Shown here: one piece after another, positions 18,006-26,216 of the stretch | Numbering within the stretch: position 1 is the stretch's first letter | Layout: the number at the start of each line of letters is the position of its first letter | NCBI GenBank assembly: GCA_000509225.1 | Contig: BAOK01000001.1 | Location: 2,402,914 to 2,466,913 of the forward strand | Direction: 5' to 3' | Length of the DNA: 64,000 bases | Source: Parvibaculaceae bacterium Mf 1.05b.01 | GTDB taxonomy: Bacteria; Pseudomonadota; Alphaproteobacteria; Parvibaculales; Parvibaculaceae | Program-made: the position numbers and the translations under genes | Notes under the pieces: generated by a model | The model's input: the letters and a program-made list of their open reading frames with translations, nothing else | What the model was told of the DNA's origin: nothing | The model's database searches: none

Positions 18006-19380
18006 ATTTCTCGCGGTACCTCCGGACGACTCTGAGTGCGATCATGTTCAGCCCGAGAGTGATAATGAAAAGCACCAACCCAAGAGCAAAGGCCGCCAGA
18101 GTTTTGGCGCTGTCGAATTCTTGGTCACCTACAAGGAGGGTGACGATTTGTACGGTCACTGTTGTCACGGCTTCCAGGGGATTGGCCGTGAGATTGGCAG
18201 CAAGACCCGCCGCCATCACAACAATCATGGTCTCGCCGATGGCCCGCGACGTCGCGAGTAGCACGGCCCCTACGATGCCTGGCAGAGCCGCTGGGATGAT
18301 GACCTGCTTGATGGTTTCCGACTGTGTCGCGCCGAGGGCATAGGCGCCATCCCGCAGCGACTGTGGTACAGCGTTCATCACATCGTCTGAGAGCGAAGAC
18401 ACAAAGGGGATGATCATCACACCCATAACCATGCCAGCTGCAAGCGCGGATTCGGAGGACACCATGAGGCCCGCCGCTTCCCCCGTTTGCCGGAAGAAGG
18501 GCGCAACGGTCAGCGCGGCGAAGAAACCGTAGACAACCGTTGGAATACCAGCAAGCACCTCCAGGATCGGCTTGGCCACAGCGCGCATTCTCGGACCGGC
18601 ATATTCAGACATGTAGATTGCGGACAGGAGACCAACGGGAACCGCTACGAGCATTGCCAGGGCGGTAATCATGAACGTGCCTGCGAAAATCGGCACGGCG
18701 CCGAAGGCGCCAGATGACCCAACCTGTTCGGCACGCAGTGCGGTTTGGGGACTCCAGTTAAGCCCAAACAGAAATTCGTTGACGCTCACCTTCTCAAAGA
18801 AGCGAAGCGTTTCAAAAATCAGCGACAGAATGATGCCGACAGTTGTCAGGATCGCGATAGTCGAGGCCACAACCATAACGATGCGAACGATGGTTTCGAC
18901 CCGATTGCGCGCCCGAAAGTCGCGGGTCTGGCTTTTGCGCGCCAGGTAGAAGCCATAAACAGCCACAGACAATGCCACCACAATGAGGGCAGCGTGGCTT
19001 GTGTATTGAAGCGACAGATAATGTTCACCGGCCGCGGCCAATGCTGGGTCAATTTCGCGACTGACAATGTTTCCGGATGTGAGGTTGCGAATATCAGCTA
19101 CCAGCAAGCTCAACTGCGCTGGTTCAAGAGCGCGGGCGCCGGGAATAGCTTCAATAACGATATATTCGATAATAGCTGGTTCAAAGACGAGCCACGCAGC
19201 GACCAGCAACAGAGCCGGTAGGCCGCACCACAGAGCGACATAAGATCCGTGATAGCTCGGAAGAGAATGCAGGACCGATAGATGTTGTCCGCCGGCCAAA
19301 AGCCGTGCCCGCGACCGTCCCATCCAGTACCCAAACAGTGTCAGGATTAGGATCGTCACAACCAGTACTGAGGTGTCCAT
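17998..19380 (-). CDS. pstC: Phosphate ABC transporter permease PstC, long form
   Basis: 460 residues, longer than E. coli PstC (about 319). The N-terminal third has extra membrane helices (about residues 4-20, 47-70 and 130-150) and a periplasmic loop; the second half is the PstC permease with FVSSLSDDVMNAVPQSLRDGAYALGATQSETIKQVIIPAALPGI, the EAA loop. Together with the long PstA it forms the transmembrane pair for PstS-delivered phosphate. It lies 77 bases after pstS, with a strong hairpin in the gap. Confidence 0.95.
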   Translation of the reverse strand: MDTSVLVVTILILTLFGYWMGRSRARLLAGGQHLSVLHSLPSYHGSYVALWCGLPALLLVAAWLVFEPAIIEYIVIEAIPGARALEPAQLSLLVADIRNLTSGNIVSREIDPALAAAGEHYLSLQYTSHAALIVVALSVAVYGFYLARKSQTRDFRARNRVETIVRIVMVVASTIAILTTVGIILSLIFETLRFFEKVSVNEFLFGLNWSPQTALRAEQVGSSGAFGAVPIFAGTFMITALAMLVAVPVGLLSAIYMSEYAGPRMRAVAKPILEVLAGIPTVVYGFFAALTVAPFFRQTGEAAGLMVSSESALAAGMVMGVMIIPFVSSLSDDVMNAVPQSLRDGAYALGATQSETIKQVIIPAALPGIVGAVLLATSRAIGETMIVVMAAGLAANLTANPLEAVTTVTVQIVTLLVGDQEFDSAKTLAAFALGLVLFIITLGLNMIALRVVRRYREKYD

Positions 19381-19425
19381 CTCGCCCGCCAGAATGATTT
19401 TGTGTTTGTTCTTATTAAGAAAGGT

Positions 19426-19451
19426 TCAGGCGGGCCCAAGGGCCCGCCTGA
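19426..19451 (-). other. Strong stem-loop between pstS and pstC
   Basis: A perfect 12-bp stem, TCAGGCGGGCCC pairing with GGGCCCGCCTGA, with a two-base nominal loop, lies just after the pstS stop. It lacks a clear T-run, so it is more likely a partial terminator or an mRNA 3' stabiliser that keeps pstS message above pstC message. Confidence 0.75.
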
Positions 19452-19457
19452 CAGGAA

Positions 19458-20507
19458 TTACATGGCAAGTGGTGCCAGGCTCGTCGCTGAACCGCGGATT
19501 GCATCACGGTCAGCTTCTGGAAGCGGGATCAGACCCTTGTCGATGAGGTAGCCATCTGGGCCCCAAGCAGCTTCGCTTGTGAACTCAGCAACAAACTCTT
19601 CGATACCAGGAACCGTTCCGACATGCTCCTGCTTCACATAGAAGAAGAGTGAGCGAGAGATCGGATAGGCGCCGCCAGCGATATTGTCGAATGTTGGCGC
19701 GTTGCCATCAACGATGGAGCCTTTCAGGCGATCAGAGTTCTGGTCGAGGAACGAGAAGCCGAAGATACCGAGAGCATTTGGATTGGCTGTCAGTTTCTGA
19801 ACGATCAGGTTGTCGTTCTCACCAGCTTCAACAAAAGCACCATCTTCGCGAACCGCATGGGCGACTGCCTTGAAGGCTTTCTTGTCTTCCTTGCGGAGCG
19901 CTTTCAGCTCAGGGAAAGTCTTGGCACCTGATTCCATGGCAAGCTCAACAAATGCGTCACGCGTGCCCGACGTTGGTGGAGGACCAAGAACTTCGATGCG
20001 AAGGTCTGGGAGCTGTGGGTTGACGTCTGACCAGTTGGTGTGCGGGTTTTCGATCAGGCCACCATTGCCATCTGGGATTTCCTTGGCAAGCGCTAGGAAG
20101 ATGTCACGGGTTGTCAGGTAAAACTCTGCGCCCTCTTTGGCGTTCGCAAGAACAATGCCGTCAAAGCCAATCTTCACTTCGGTGATCGTGATGCCATTGT
20201 CCGTGCATTTGCCGAACTCTGAATCTTTGATCCGGCGAGAGGCGTTGGTGATGTCTGGGTGCTCAAGACCGACGCCTGAACAGAACAGCTTCATGCCGCC
20301 GCCGGAACCGGTTGATTCAACAACAGGTGTGCTGAACGACGTTGTCTGACCGAAACGCTCAGCCACTGCCGTTGAGAAAGGAAAGACAGTCGACGAGCCG
20401 ACAATCTGAATTTGATCGCGGGCTTCAGCGACGCCCGCCATGGTGAAAGACGCAACAGCAACTGATGCTGCTACAGCCACGTTCTGGGCCAGGTTTTTAA
20501 AGTTCAC
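19458..20507 (-). CDS. pstS: Phosphate ABC transporter substrate-binding protein
   Basis: 349 residues. A Sec signal peptide (core VAVAASVAVASFTMAG, cut near VAEA-RD) is followed by IQIVGSSTVFPFSTAVAERF, the phosphate-loop start, then ESTGSGGGMKLFCSGVG and GPPPTSGTRDAFVEL. The reading frame extends to a TTG at 20561, but GTG 20507 with GGAGA six bases upstream yields a proper signal peptide, so I chose it. A Pho box lies about 180 bases upstream. Confidence 0.94.
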   Translation of the reverse strand: MNFKNLAQNVAVAASVAVASFTMAGVAEARDQIQIVGSSTVFPFSTAVAERFGQTTSFSTPVVESTGSGGGMKLFCSGVGLEHPDITNASRRIKDSEFGKCTDNGITITEVKIGFDGIVLANAKEGAEFYLTTRDIFLALAKEIPDGNGGLIENPHTNWSDVNPQLPDLRIEVLGPPPTSGTRDAFVELAMESGAKTFPELKALRKEDKKAFKAVAHAVREDGAFVEAGENDNLIVQKLTANPNALGIFGFSFLDQNSDRLKGSIVDGNAPTFDNIAGGAYPISRSLFFYVKQEHVGTVPGIEEFVAEFTSEAAWGPDGYLIDKGLIPLPEADRDAIRGSATSLAPLAM

Positions 20508-20682
20508 GGTTATTCTCCAATCCGTTGGATATCCCTGCCTATCAAGCCGGATAATTGGCAAGCCGGGCCGCGTGAGTGTTTAAGCCACCTCGCCTGCCCC
20601 CTCGAAGTCAGGAAGTTGCCGGGTTCTTCCGACCGTCCTTCCTGATCCGTGGGGCACGCTATGGCCGGTCCACGAAGGGAAT

Positions 20683-20711
20683 ACGACAAAACTGTAACAG
20701 TTATATGACAG
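20683..20711 (-). promoter_or_regulatory. Pho box upstream of pstS
   Basis: On the minus strand CTGTCAT-ATAA-CTGTTAC-AGTT-TTGTCGT: three 7-base PhoB half-sites with 4-base AT-rich spacers (11-bp period). The first two match the known Pho-box consensus closely. It lies in the phoR-pstS gap and faces pstS. Confidence 0.85.
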
Positions 20712-20740
20712 TCGAAGCTGTTGATTTTAAAGAGCTTTTT

Positions 20741-22069
20741 TCATTCCACCGAAAAACGGACGGAAAATGTGGCGCCTTCGCCCACCACGCTGTCACAGCG
20801 AAGCTCGGTGTTGTGGCGATTCAGGATGTGCTTGACGATGGCCAGCCCCAGACCCGTTCCCCCGCGCTCCCGGCTTGTTGCCACATCGATCCGGTAGAAA
20901 CGCTCGGTTAGCCTTGGAATCTGCTCCCTTGGGATACCCGGACCAAAATCCCGCACCTTCAATTCAACACATGTGCCGACTGAAGAATCAGGCGATCCAT
21001 CTATGCGGTCAGCAGAAATCTCAACACGCCCCCCGCTTTGGCCATATTTCACCGCATTATCCACGAGGTTTTGAACCACCTGCAGAAGTTCGTCCCAGTC
21101 GCCCCTGATCATGGGCAGGTCATCAGGCATGGCGACGTCAATCGCCACCTGATCACGCTCGGCGATGGGAGTGATGGCATCGACAACATCTTTCACAAGA
21201 CCGGAGACGCTGACCGTTCCCCGTGGGGGCATATGTTCGCGTAGCTCAATGCGGCTCAAAGAGAGCAGGTCTTCAATGAGACGCTGCATCCGGGTGGCCT
21301 GCTCCCCCATAATGCCAAGAAACCGTTCGTGGGCGTCCGCATCATCTTTCGCCGGGCCTTGAAGGGTTTCGATGAAGCCGGAGAGCGAGGCAAGGGGCGT
21401 TTTGAGCTCGTGGCTCGCATTAGCAACAAAGTCGACACGCATCTGCTCAACCCGCTTCATATCCGTCACGTCATGCAAGGCGAGGAGCGTCGGCGTGCCG
21501 CTGCCATCATATTCAGCTGTCTCCGCGGGGGTAATCACTACCTGATAGTGATGCTCGACCGGGACTGGGCGGATATATTCAATTTCTTCTGCGCCGCCGC
21601 CCGTCCGCACCCGCTCAATGGCATCGAGCAGGATGGGTTCGCGCAGGACGGAGGGCACGAGTTTGCCCGTCGCGGCCAATCCAACGAAGCGCTCGGCAGA
21701 GCCATTGTGATAGATGATGCGTCCGTCGCCATCCAACAGCACAACCGCATCCTGCATCTGTTCTAACACGACGCTGCCAATCCCCTCGCGGGATTTGGTT
21801 ACCTGGCCGTCTGCGACGGCGCGCGCCACATCACGGCGGCGCTTGTCTTCGGCAAAATAGGTCTGGCCAACGGCACCAAAGGCCAGGGCAAGAAACCCGA
21901 TGACGGAAATCTCAACAGATGTCAGGCCGGATATATAGAGGAAGCCAAAGATTGCCCCTGCAACGACAATCAGAAGCCGTGCCTGAACGATTGCGACCGC
22001 AACAATGTCCGGTGCATTGCGCACCTTTACGTCCTTGCCTGCTCTCTGTTCCTGCTCAGCCGCCGCCAT
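20741..22069 (-). CDS. phoR: Phosphate regulon sensor histidine kinase PhoR
   Basis: 442 residues: two membrane helices near the N-terminus (about 25-60) with almost no periplasmic loop, a PAS domain (about 100-205, VLEQMQDAVVLLDGDGRIIYHN), a HisKA domain with FVANASHELKTPLASLSGF, and a HATPase with NLVDNAVKYGQ, VRDFGPGIP and GGTGLGLAIVKHIL. The small periplasmic part fits PhoR, which reads Pst activity rather than phosphate itself. It is separated from pstS by a Pho box. Confidence 0.93.
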   Translation of the reverse strand: MAAAEQEQRAGKDVKVRNAPDIVAVAIVQARLLIVVAGAIFGFLYISGLTSVEISVIGFLALAFGAVGQTYFAEDKRRRDVARAVADGQVTKSREGIGSVVLEQMQDAVVLLDGDGRIIYHNGSAERFVGLAATGKLVPSVLREPILLDAIERVRTGGGAEEIEYIRPVPVEHHYQVVITPAETAEYDGSGTPTLLALHDVTDMKRVEQMRVDFVANASHELKTPLASLSGFIETLQGPAKDDADAHERFLGIMGEQATRMQRLIEDLLSLSRIELREHMPPRGTVSVSGLVKDVVDAITPIAERDQVAIDVAMPDDLPMIRGDWDELLQVVQNLVDNAVKYGQSGGRVEISADRIDGSPDSSVGTCVELKVRDFGPGIPREQIPRLTERFYRIDVATSRERGGTGLGLAIVKHILNRHNTELRCDSVVGEGATFSVRFSVE

Positions 22070-22309
22070 GCTTCACTCCAACCGGTTCTTCCCACGCGCC
22101 CGCGTGACAGAATCGCTCCTTGTGCGGTGTTCATATGAAACTAATACGACAATCTCAATCATCACGACTATTTCCGCTGTTTTCTGCCATTTCCAATTGG
22201 GCGCTGCTTGAGAAGCCGCGCGGAGGGCGACATCTGTTCTGAAACGCTATATAAGACCCCAAAATGACAATTTGTCACTCACATCAAGAGAGATAAAGGG
22301 AGAGAGCCC

Positions 22310-23143
22310 ATGACCGAGATTTCAGGAAAAGTTGCCGTTGTCACAGGCGCCGCCAGCGGCATTGGCCGCGCGACCGCCGAACTTCTTTCCCGCGAAGGTG
22401 CGAAGCACATCGCCATCACAGACGTAAACCGCGAAGGGTTGGAAGAAACGGCCAAGAATATCCGTGCGAGCGGCGGCGAGGTGTCGACGCACATTATCGA
22501 TGTGTCCGACAAGGATGCTGTCTACGCCTTTGCCGATGAAATTGCGGCGGCCCATGGCGGCGCCGACATTGTCATCAATAATGCGGGCGTTGCGCAGATG
22601 GCGCGCGTGGAGGACCTCACCTACGAAGATTTCGAGTGGGTCATGAATATCGACTTCTGGGGCATGGTCTATGGCTCCAAAGCCTTCCTCCCGCAGATAC
22701 AGGCCAAGGGTGCGGGACACATTGTGAATGTCTCCAGCATTTTCGGTCTCATCTCTGTGCCGACGCAAGCCGCCTACAACTCCGCCAAGTTCGCGATCCG
22801 CGGCTTTACCGAAGCCCTGCTGCAGGAATATGCGGACACAGACATCAAAGTCTCCAGCGTGCATCCTGGCGGGATCAAGACCAACATTGTTCGCAATGCC
22901 CGCTTCCAGCAAAGCACAACGAGCGATGAGCGCGAAGAAGCGGTGAGCGGTTTTGACAAACTTGCCCGGACGACACCTGCCAAAGCGGCGGAGACCATTG
23001 TCACCGGCATCAAGAAAAACAAGAAACGCATTCTGATCGGCTTTGACGCGCGGTTGGTGGATTGGGCGCAGCGTCTGCTCCCTACACGCTATGCCTTCAT
23101 GTTCCGCCGCCAGGCCGAAGGCTCCGGCATGAATCTCGACTAG
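22310..23143 (+). CDS. Short-chain dehydrogenase/reductase
   Basis: 277 residues of classical SDR type: cofactor motif TGAASGIG (residues 12-19), NNAGVA (90-95), catalytic S143, Y156 and K160 (YNSAK). The acidic D38 after the second strand (ITDVN) favours NAD over NADP. The C-terminal part (KKNKKRILIGFDARLVDWAQRLLP) is the tail often seen in SDRs acting on hydrophobic or acyl substrates. ATG 22310 has AAAGGGAGAG upstream. The substrate cannot be told. Confidence 0.88.
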   Translation: MTEISGKVAVVTGAASGIGRATAELLSREGAKHIAITDVNREGLEETAKNIRASGGEVSTHIIDVSDKDAVYAFADEIAAAHGGADIVINNAGVAQMARVEDLTYEDFEWVMNIDFWGMVYGSKAFLPQIQAKGAGHIVNVSSIFGLISVPTQAAYNSAKFAIRGFTEALLQEYADTDIKVSSVHPGGIKTNIVRNARFQQSTTSDEREEAVSGFDKLARTTPAKAAETIVTGIKKNKKRILIGFDARLVDWAQRLLPTRYAFMFRRQAEGSGMNLD

Positions 23144-23275
23144 GTCTTCGGGACCGTCGGTTGGTTACCTCCAGGTACCGGTCTTTGAAAGCACCGGCCG
23201 CGTGCTTATGTTCACGGCGCAGACAGGGAAGCCGGGCGCTTGGCGCGGCGGTGTCTCATATCCAGGGAGAAAGCC

Positions 23276-23578
23276 ATGCTGGTCGTGACAGGAATTATCG
23301 AGATTGATGAAGGCAGTGTTGCCGCTGCCAAAGACCTCGTCGGTCCCATGGGCACCGCAAGCCGCGCGGAGCCTGGCTGTCACGCGTATGCCTTCTATCA
23401 GGACCTCGAAGACCCGACCCGCATTCGCATCTATGAAGAATGGGACAATCAGGCGGCCCTTGATGCCCATTTCGGCATGCCGCATATGGCGACATTCATA
23501 GAAGGTATGGGCAAGCTCACAATCAAGTCCATGAATACGGTGAAGTTCGAGCGCGGCGAGACGTCACCTGTGCGGTGA
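23276..23578 (+). CDS. Antibiotic biosynthesis monooxygenase (ABM)-domain protein
   Basis: 100 residues of the dimeric alpha/beta ABM fold: MLVVTGIIEIDEG, GCHAYAFYQDLEDPTRIRIYEEWDNQAALDAHF and HMATFIEGM are the family's core strands and helix. The ATG at 23276 (GGGAGA upstream) is preferred over 23240. Members include quinol monooxygenases and many proteins of unknown role. It lies 132 bases after the SDR on the same strand and could share its transcript. Confidence 0.82.
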   Translation: MLVVTGIIEIDEGSVAAAKDLVGPMGTASRAEPGCHAYAFYQDLEDPTRIRIYEEWDNQAALDAHFGMPHMATFIEGMGKLTIKSMNTVKFERGETSPVR

Positions 23579-23730
23579 GTGAGGCGCGCAGACCTCGCTC
23601 TACGGCCCTCGCTGAATTTTTCGTCATTGTAGTTTATTTGCAGCAAAGAGAGAGAAGCCATTAGGCGTTGAAGACTTATGCTATCGAGATCTGGCGCGAT
23701 CGGCGTGCTATCCGACATTTTTCAACCTCT

Positions 23731-24639
23731 CTAATTACTTGCCGCCCTCTGCAAAGGCAAAAGCACATCCTGCGGTCGCGGAAATCTCCTGTCGCCGTAG
23801 CAAGACCGACCTCCGTCGCGAGAACCACCGCCGACACTATCCGACCAATGAAAGGAAGCCCCAACAGCAAGGACTTCGTCGGTTACGCGGTTGCGCGCGA
23901 TGCTGCGTGTTAAATCAATTGTTCCATTAGAAATCAGCGTTTCATAATGAAAAAATTTATAAGCCCTGTGCGTCTCGAGATATTCGAAACGCGCATTCGT
24001 CCCGCCGATTGGTTCAGCTTTTACGCAGAAATCCTGCGAGAGTAGACCCTTAGCGCGAAAGGAGACTGCGTTCTCTCGTGCCGGAAAGATGTACTCTTTT
24101 TCTACATCTGAACACTCGGCGAGGTTCTCCGGTAACTCCAATCGAGAAAACCGATATAGTCCGGATTCAGCGACAAACGAAGGAATGGTGGTCCGCGGCT
24201 CGGCGTAGCTCTCGACGTACCGATAGGACTCTAGCAAAAGTCTGATTGACGTATATGTGGCCCCAAACAAACGCATGTCTCGTCCATCGCTGGACCCGGT
24301 CGCCAGCAACTCGCTGGTGATCGCTATCGGAGGCTTGCTCAACTCATTGTCGCGCGCATAGAGCGAAACACCGCGAAAATAGGCAGTCCCCTCGACGTCC
24401 TTCACAGTGCGGAAAATCTCGGCGCCAGCATACTGTTCACAAAAGTCATCGAACTCCGAAGGCGGCCCGACCAGATATGTCCCATTCGTGAAGAACATGA
24501 TCGATGCGATTTGATAGAACCCATTTCCCCTAAACAGCCAGACGAGGACCAGAACAAGGGCAGCACAAAGCCAGGCAATTTTGCTACGCAAAACTGAGCC
24601 AAGCGAAGCAACTATGGCTTTTCCTGATAACAGACTCAT
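23731..24639 (-). CDS. Membrane-anchored protein of unknown function, possibly frameshifted
   Basis: 302 residues with one N-terminal membrane helix (about residues 20-40, WLCAALVLVLVWLF) and a long exported domain. Start ATG 24639 has AAAGGGAGG upstream. No family is recognised. Base composition is visibly more AT-rich than in the neighbours, suggesting transfer. The last 40 or so residues (GASFHWSDSVGGGSRDGG onward) look unlike protein, while another frame over the same DNA encodes a hydrophobic helix (LLGLPFIGRIVSAVVLATEV) and runs to 23676. A frameshift near 23860-23875 is therefore possible. Confidence 0.6.
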   Translation of the reverse strand: MSLLSGKAIVASLGSVLRSKIAWLCAALVLVLVWLFRGNGFYQIASIMFFTNGTYLVGPPSEFDDFCEQYAGAEIFRTVKDVEGTAYFRGVSLYARDNELSKPPIAITSELLATGSSDGRDMRLFGATYTSIRLLLESYRYVESYAEPRTTIPSFVAESGLYRFSRLELPENLAECSDVEKEYIFPARENAVSFRAKGLLSQDFCVKAEPIGGTNARFEYLETHRAYKFFHYETLISNGTIDLTRSIARNRVTDEVLAVGASFHWSDSVGGGSRDGGRSCYGDRRFPRPQDVLLPLQRAASN

Positions 24640-25347
24640 CCCTCCCTTTCAGGCGCCGATAGCATGTAAGCATCTGCATCAGGATAAAACTCGCATTGCA
24701 ATCAGGTCTAGCACAATCTGAGAGTAGCGGCGTCTAGGTGTAACGTCGCGACTTCTTCCACGGAAATCGATTGGCGCGCGTTCGGGTTGCCTAACCCTGG
24801 ACCACCCGAACAAGTCGGGTGGTGACCCTTGTATTTTATGAGGTTTTCGTTGGTATCTACAAACTGTGGCGTCACCCCGGACTTGATCCGGGGTCCACAC
24901 TGACTCTCAAGAGTGGCCGGAACGGCCTATAGATCCCGGCTCGCTAACGCGTCCGGGATGACAGCGGAGTTTTTTAGGTGCTGCTTGTGCCCAGCTCCTG
25001 TCATTGCCGGACTTGTTCCGGCAATCCAGGGGCGGCGAGCATTTTGGAGCAAGAGCGTTCTCCGGGTGCCCTCCCTGTAGAAAAGCCATGAGTTCTTCAA
25101 AGGTATTTACATGCTTCGAAGATGAATTCCCTCACCCTGGACCCCCGGAACAAGTCCGGGGGTGACGGCTTTGGAATGACGGTAGGATCTTTTGCCGCTT
25201 TACAGCGACCCCATCATGTCACCCTCGGGCCTGACCCGAGGGTCCAAGCAGCGTCTCGACTCACGATGGATCCTCGTGTCGAGCACGAGGATGACAGTAG
25301 AGTTGATAGTTGAATTCGGTGACTCCATAAAGCGGACGAACGCCTCC
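24640..25347. other. Long intergenic region, no gene
   Basis: About 700 bases between the AT-richer membrane protein and a TetR gene. Apart from the palindrome island listed separately I see no open frame with a ribosome-binding site. Confidence 0.7.
24801..25292. repeat. Island of seven GTCA...TCCA palindromic units
   Basis: Seven short palindromes with a shared frame: GTCA, a 7-9 bp arm, a 5-base loop such as CTTGA, the complementary arm, then TCCA. Arms lie at 24801/24815, 24875/24887, 24933/24953, 25003/25017, 25141/25155, 25221/25235 and 25270/25284. The arms differ (ACCACCCGA, CCCCGGA, ATCCCGG, ATTGCCGGA, ACCCCCGGA, ACCCTCGGG, ATCCTCGTG) yet each is perfectly complementary to its partner. 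Three units point right and four left. Confidence 0.85.
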
Positions 25348-25998
25348 TCACCCGTCGGTTGATCCGGCACTCAGCTCCCGTGCGAGGACGCGGCGGGCGG
25401 CGCGTTCAAAATCTGGATCAAGGTAAGGGGTGAGCACATCAAAGATCTGGCCGACGCCTTCCGCCAAATCTTCCCGTGTCACCAGCTGGGTCGGTGACAT
25501 GGTCTGCTTGTAGCGGATCCAGTTTGTCCAGATGAGCCAGGTGTTGAGGCCCACAGAACGGAAGCCTTTGCGGCCCCGGGGCTTCTCCATGTTGCCGTCT
25601 TTCACAAACTGGCGCGCCAACCCCTCCAGCCCATCAATGGTTTCGGCCTGCACCTGGCGGTAGCGCTTCGCGAGCTCTTCATCTTTCCGTAAGAGCTGCA
25701 AGAGTCCGCCATAGAAAAACCGATAGTCCCAAACCACTTCCAGCGAGCGTGAGTAAAACCCCGCAAACCGTGCCGGGCTGATCGGGATTTCGATGTCTGC
25801 GGTTATGAGATCGCGCAGCCCCTTTTCCACGTCATCGAAGAGAATCCGGATGATCTCTTCCTTGTTTTTGAAGTGGTAATAGAGGTTGCCCGGGCTGATA
25901 TTGAGCGCTTCCGCGATCTGCGTCGTGCCAATGGACTGCGCCCCGTGCTCGTTCATTAACCGCAGCGTTTCTTCGATTATTCGCTCTCTATTGCCCAT
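25348..25998 (-). CDS. TetR family transcriptional regulator
   Basis: 216 residues. The N-terminal TetR helix-turn-helix is clear: RERIIEETLRLMNEHGAQSIGTTQIAEALNISPGNLYYHFKNKEEIIRILF (residues 4-53). The C-terminal ligand domain includes a long helix pair with FYSRSLEVVWDYRFFYGGLLQLL, of the type often met near lipid or metal-hydrolase genes. ATG 25998 follows GAGGGGG. It is divergent from the PF10118 hydrolase, and a perfect dyad at 26051 is its likely operator. Confidence 0.88.
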   Translation of the reverse strand: MGNRERIIEETLRLMNEHGAQSIGTTQIAEALNISPGNLYYHFKNKEEIIRILFDDVEKGLRDLITADIEIPISPARFAGFYSRSLEVVWDYRFFYGGLLQLLRKDEELAKRYRQVQAETIDGLEGLARQFVKDGNMEKPRGRKGFRSVGLNTWLIWTNWIRYKQTMSPTQLVTREDLAEGVGQIFDVLTPYLDPDFERAARRVLARELSAGSTDG

Positions 25999-26035
25999 GC
26001 CCCCTCATACCAGATGCGGGATGCCCAAAACAGGG

Positions 26036-26068
26036 TTGACATTGTCGCATTTAGAATAAATATTCTAA
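26036..26068 (+). promoter_or_regulatory. Rightward promoter with overlapping TetR operator
   Basis: TTGACA at 26036-26041 with AATATT 17 bases on. The perfect inverted repeat TTAGAAT-AAAT-ATTCTAA (26051-26068) covers the spacer end and the -10, as expected for a repressor site. Confidence 0.65.
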
Positions 26069-26082
26069 TTAGAGTTTTTCCT

Positions 26083-26193
26083 CTAGAGCCGTGTCGGTTC
26101 TGACGTCGTCAGCACCTGGCTCTAGTTCTTTTCTGGACGCATTTCCGGACGGATAACCGCCAGAAACGGATTTGGCACTTATCCTGGAAATGC
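26083..26193. repeat. Two-hairpin intergenic repeat, copy 2
   Basis: Hairpin 1: CTAGAGCC (26083-26090) with GGCTCTAG (26118-26125). Linker TTCTTTTCTGGAC. Hairpin 2: GCATTTCC (26139-26146), GGATAA, then TTATCC and GGAAATGC (ending 26193). It lies in the leader of the PF10118 gene. Confidence 0.85.
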
Positions 26194-26216
26194 TCAATCG
26201 GATCATGAGGGGCATC

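Noticed and set aside
22085-22160. Possible second Pho box upstream of phoR (TTGTCGT-ATTA-GTTTCAT on the minus strand)
   Set aside because: Only partial match to the consensus in the second half-site; not strong enough to list.
24801-25292. CRISPR array
   Set aside because: The palindromes differ from each other, are inverted in part, and have no constant repeat-spacer length or cas genes.
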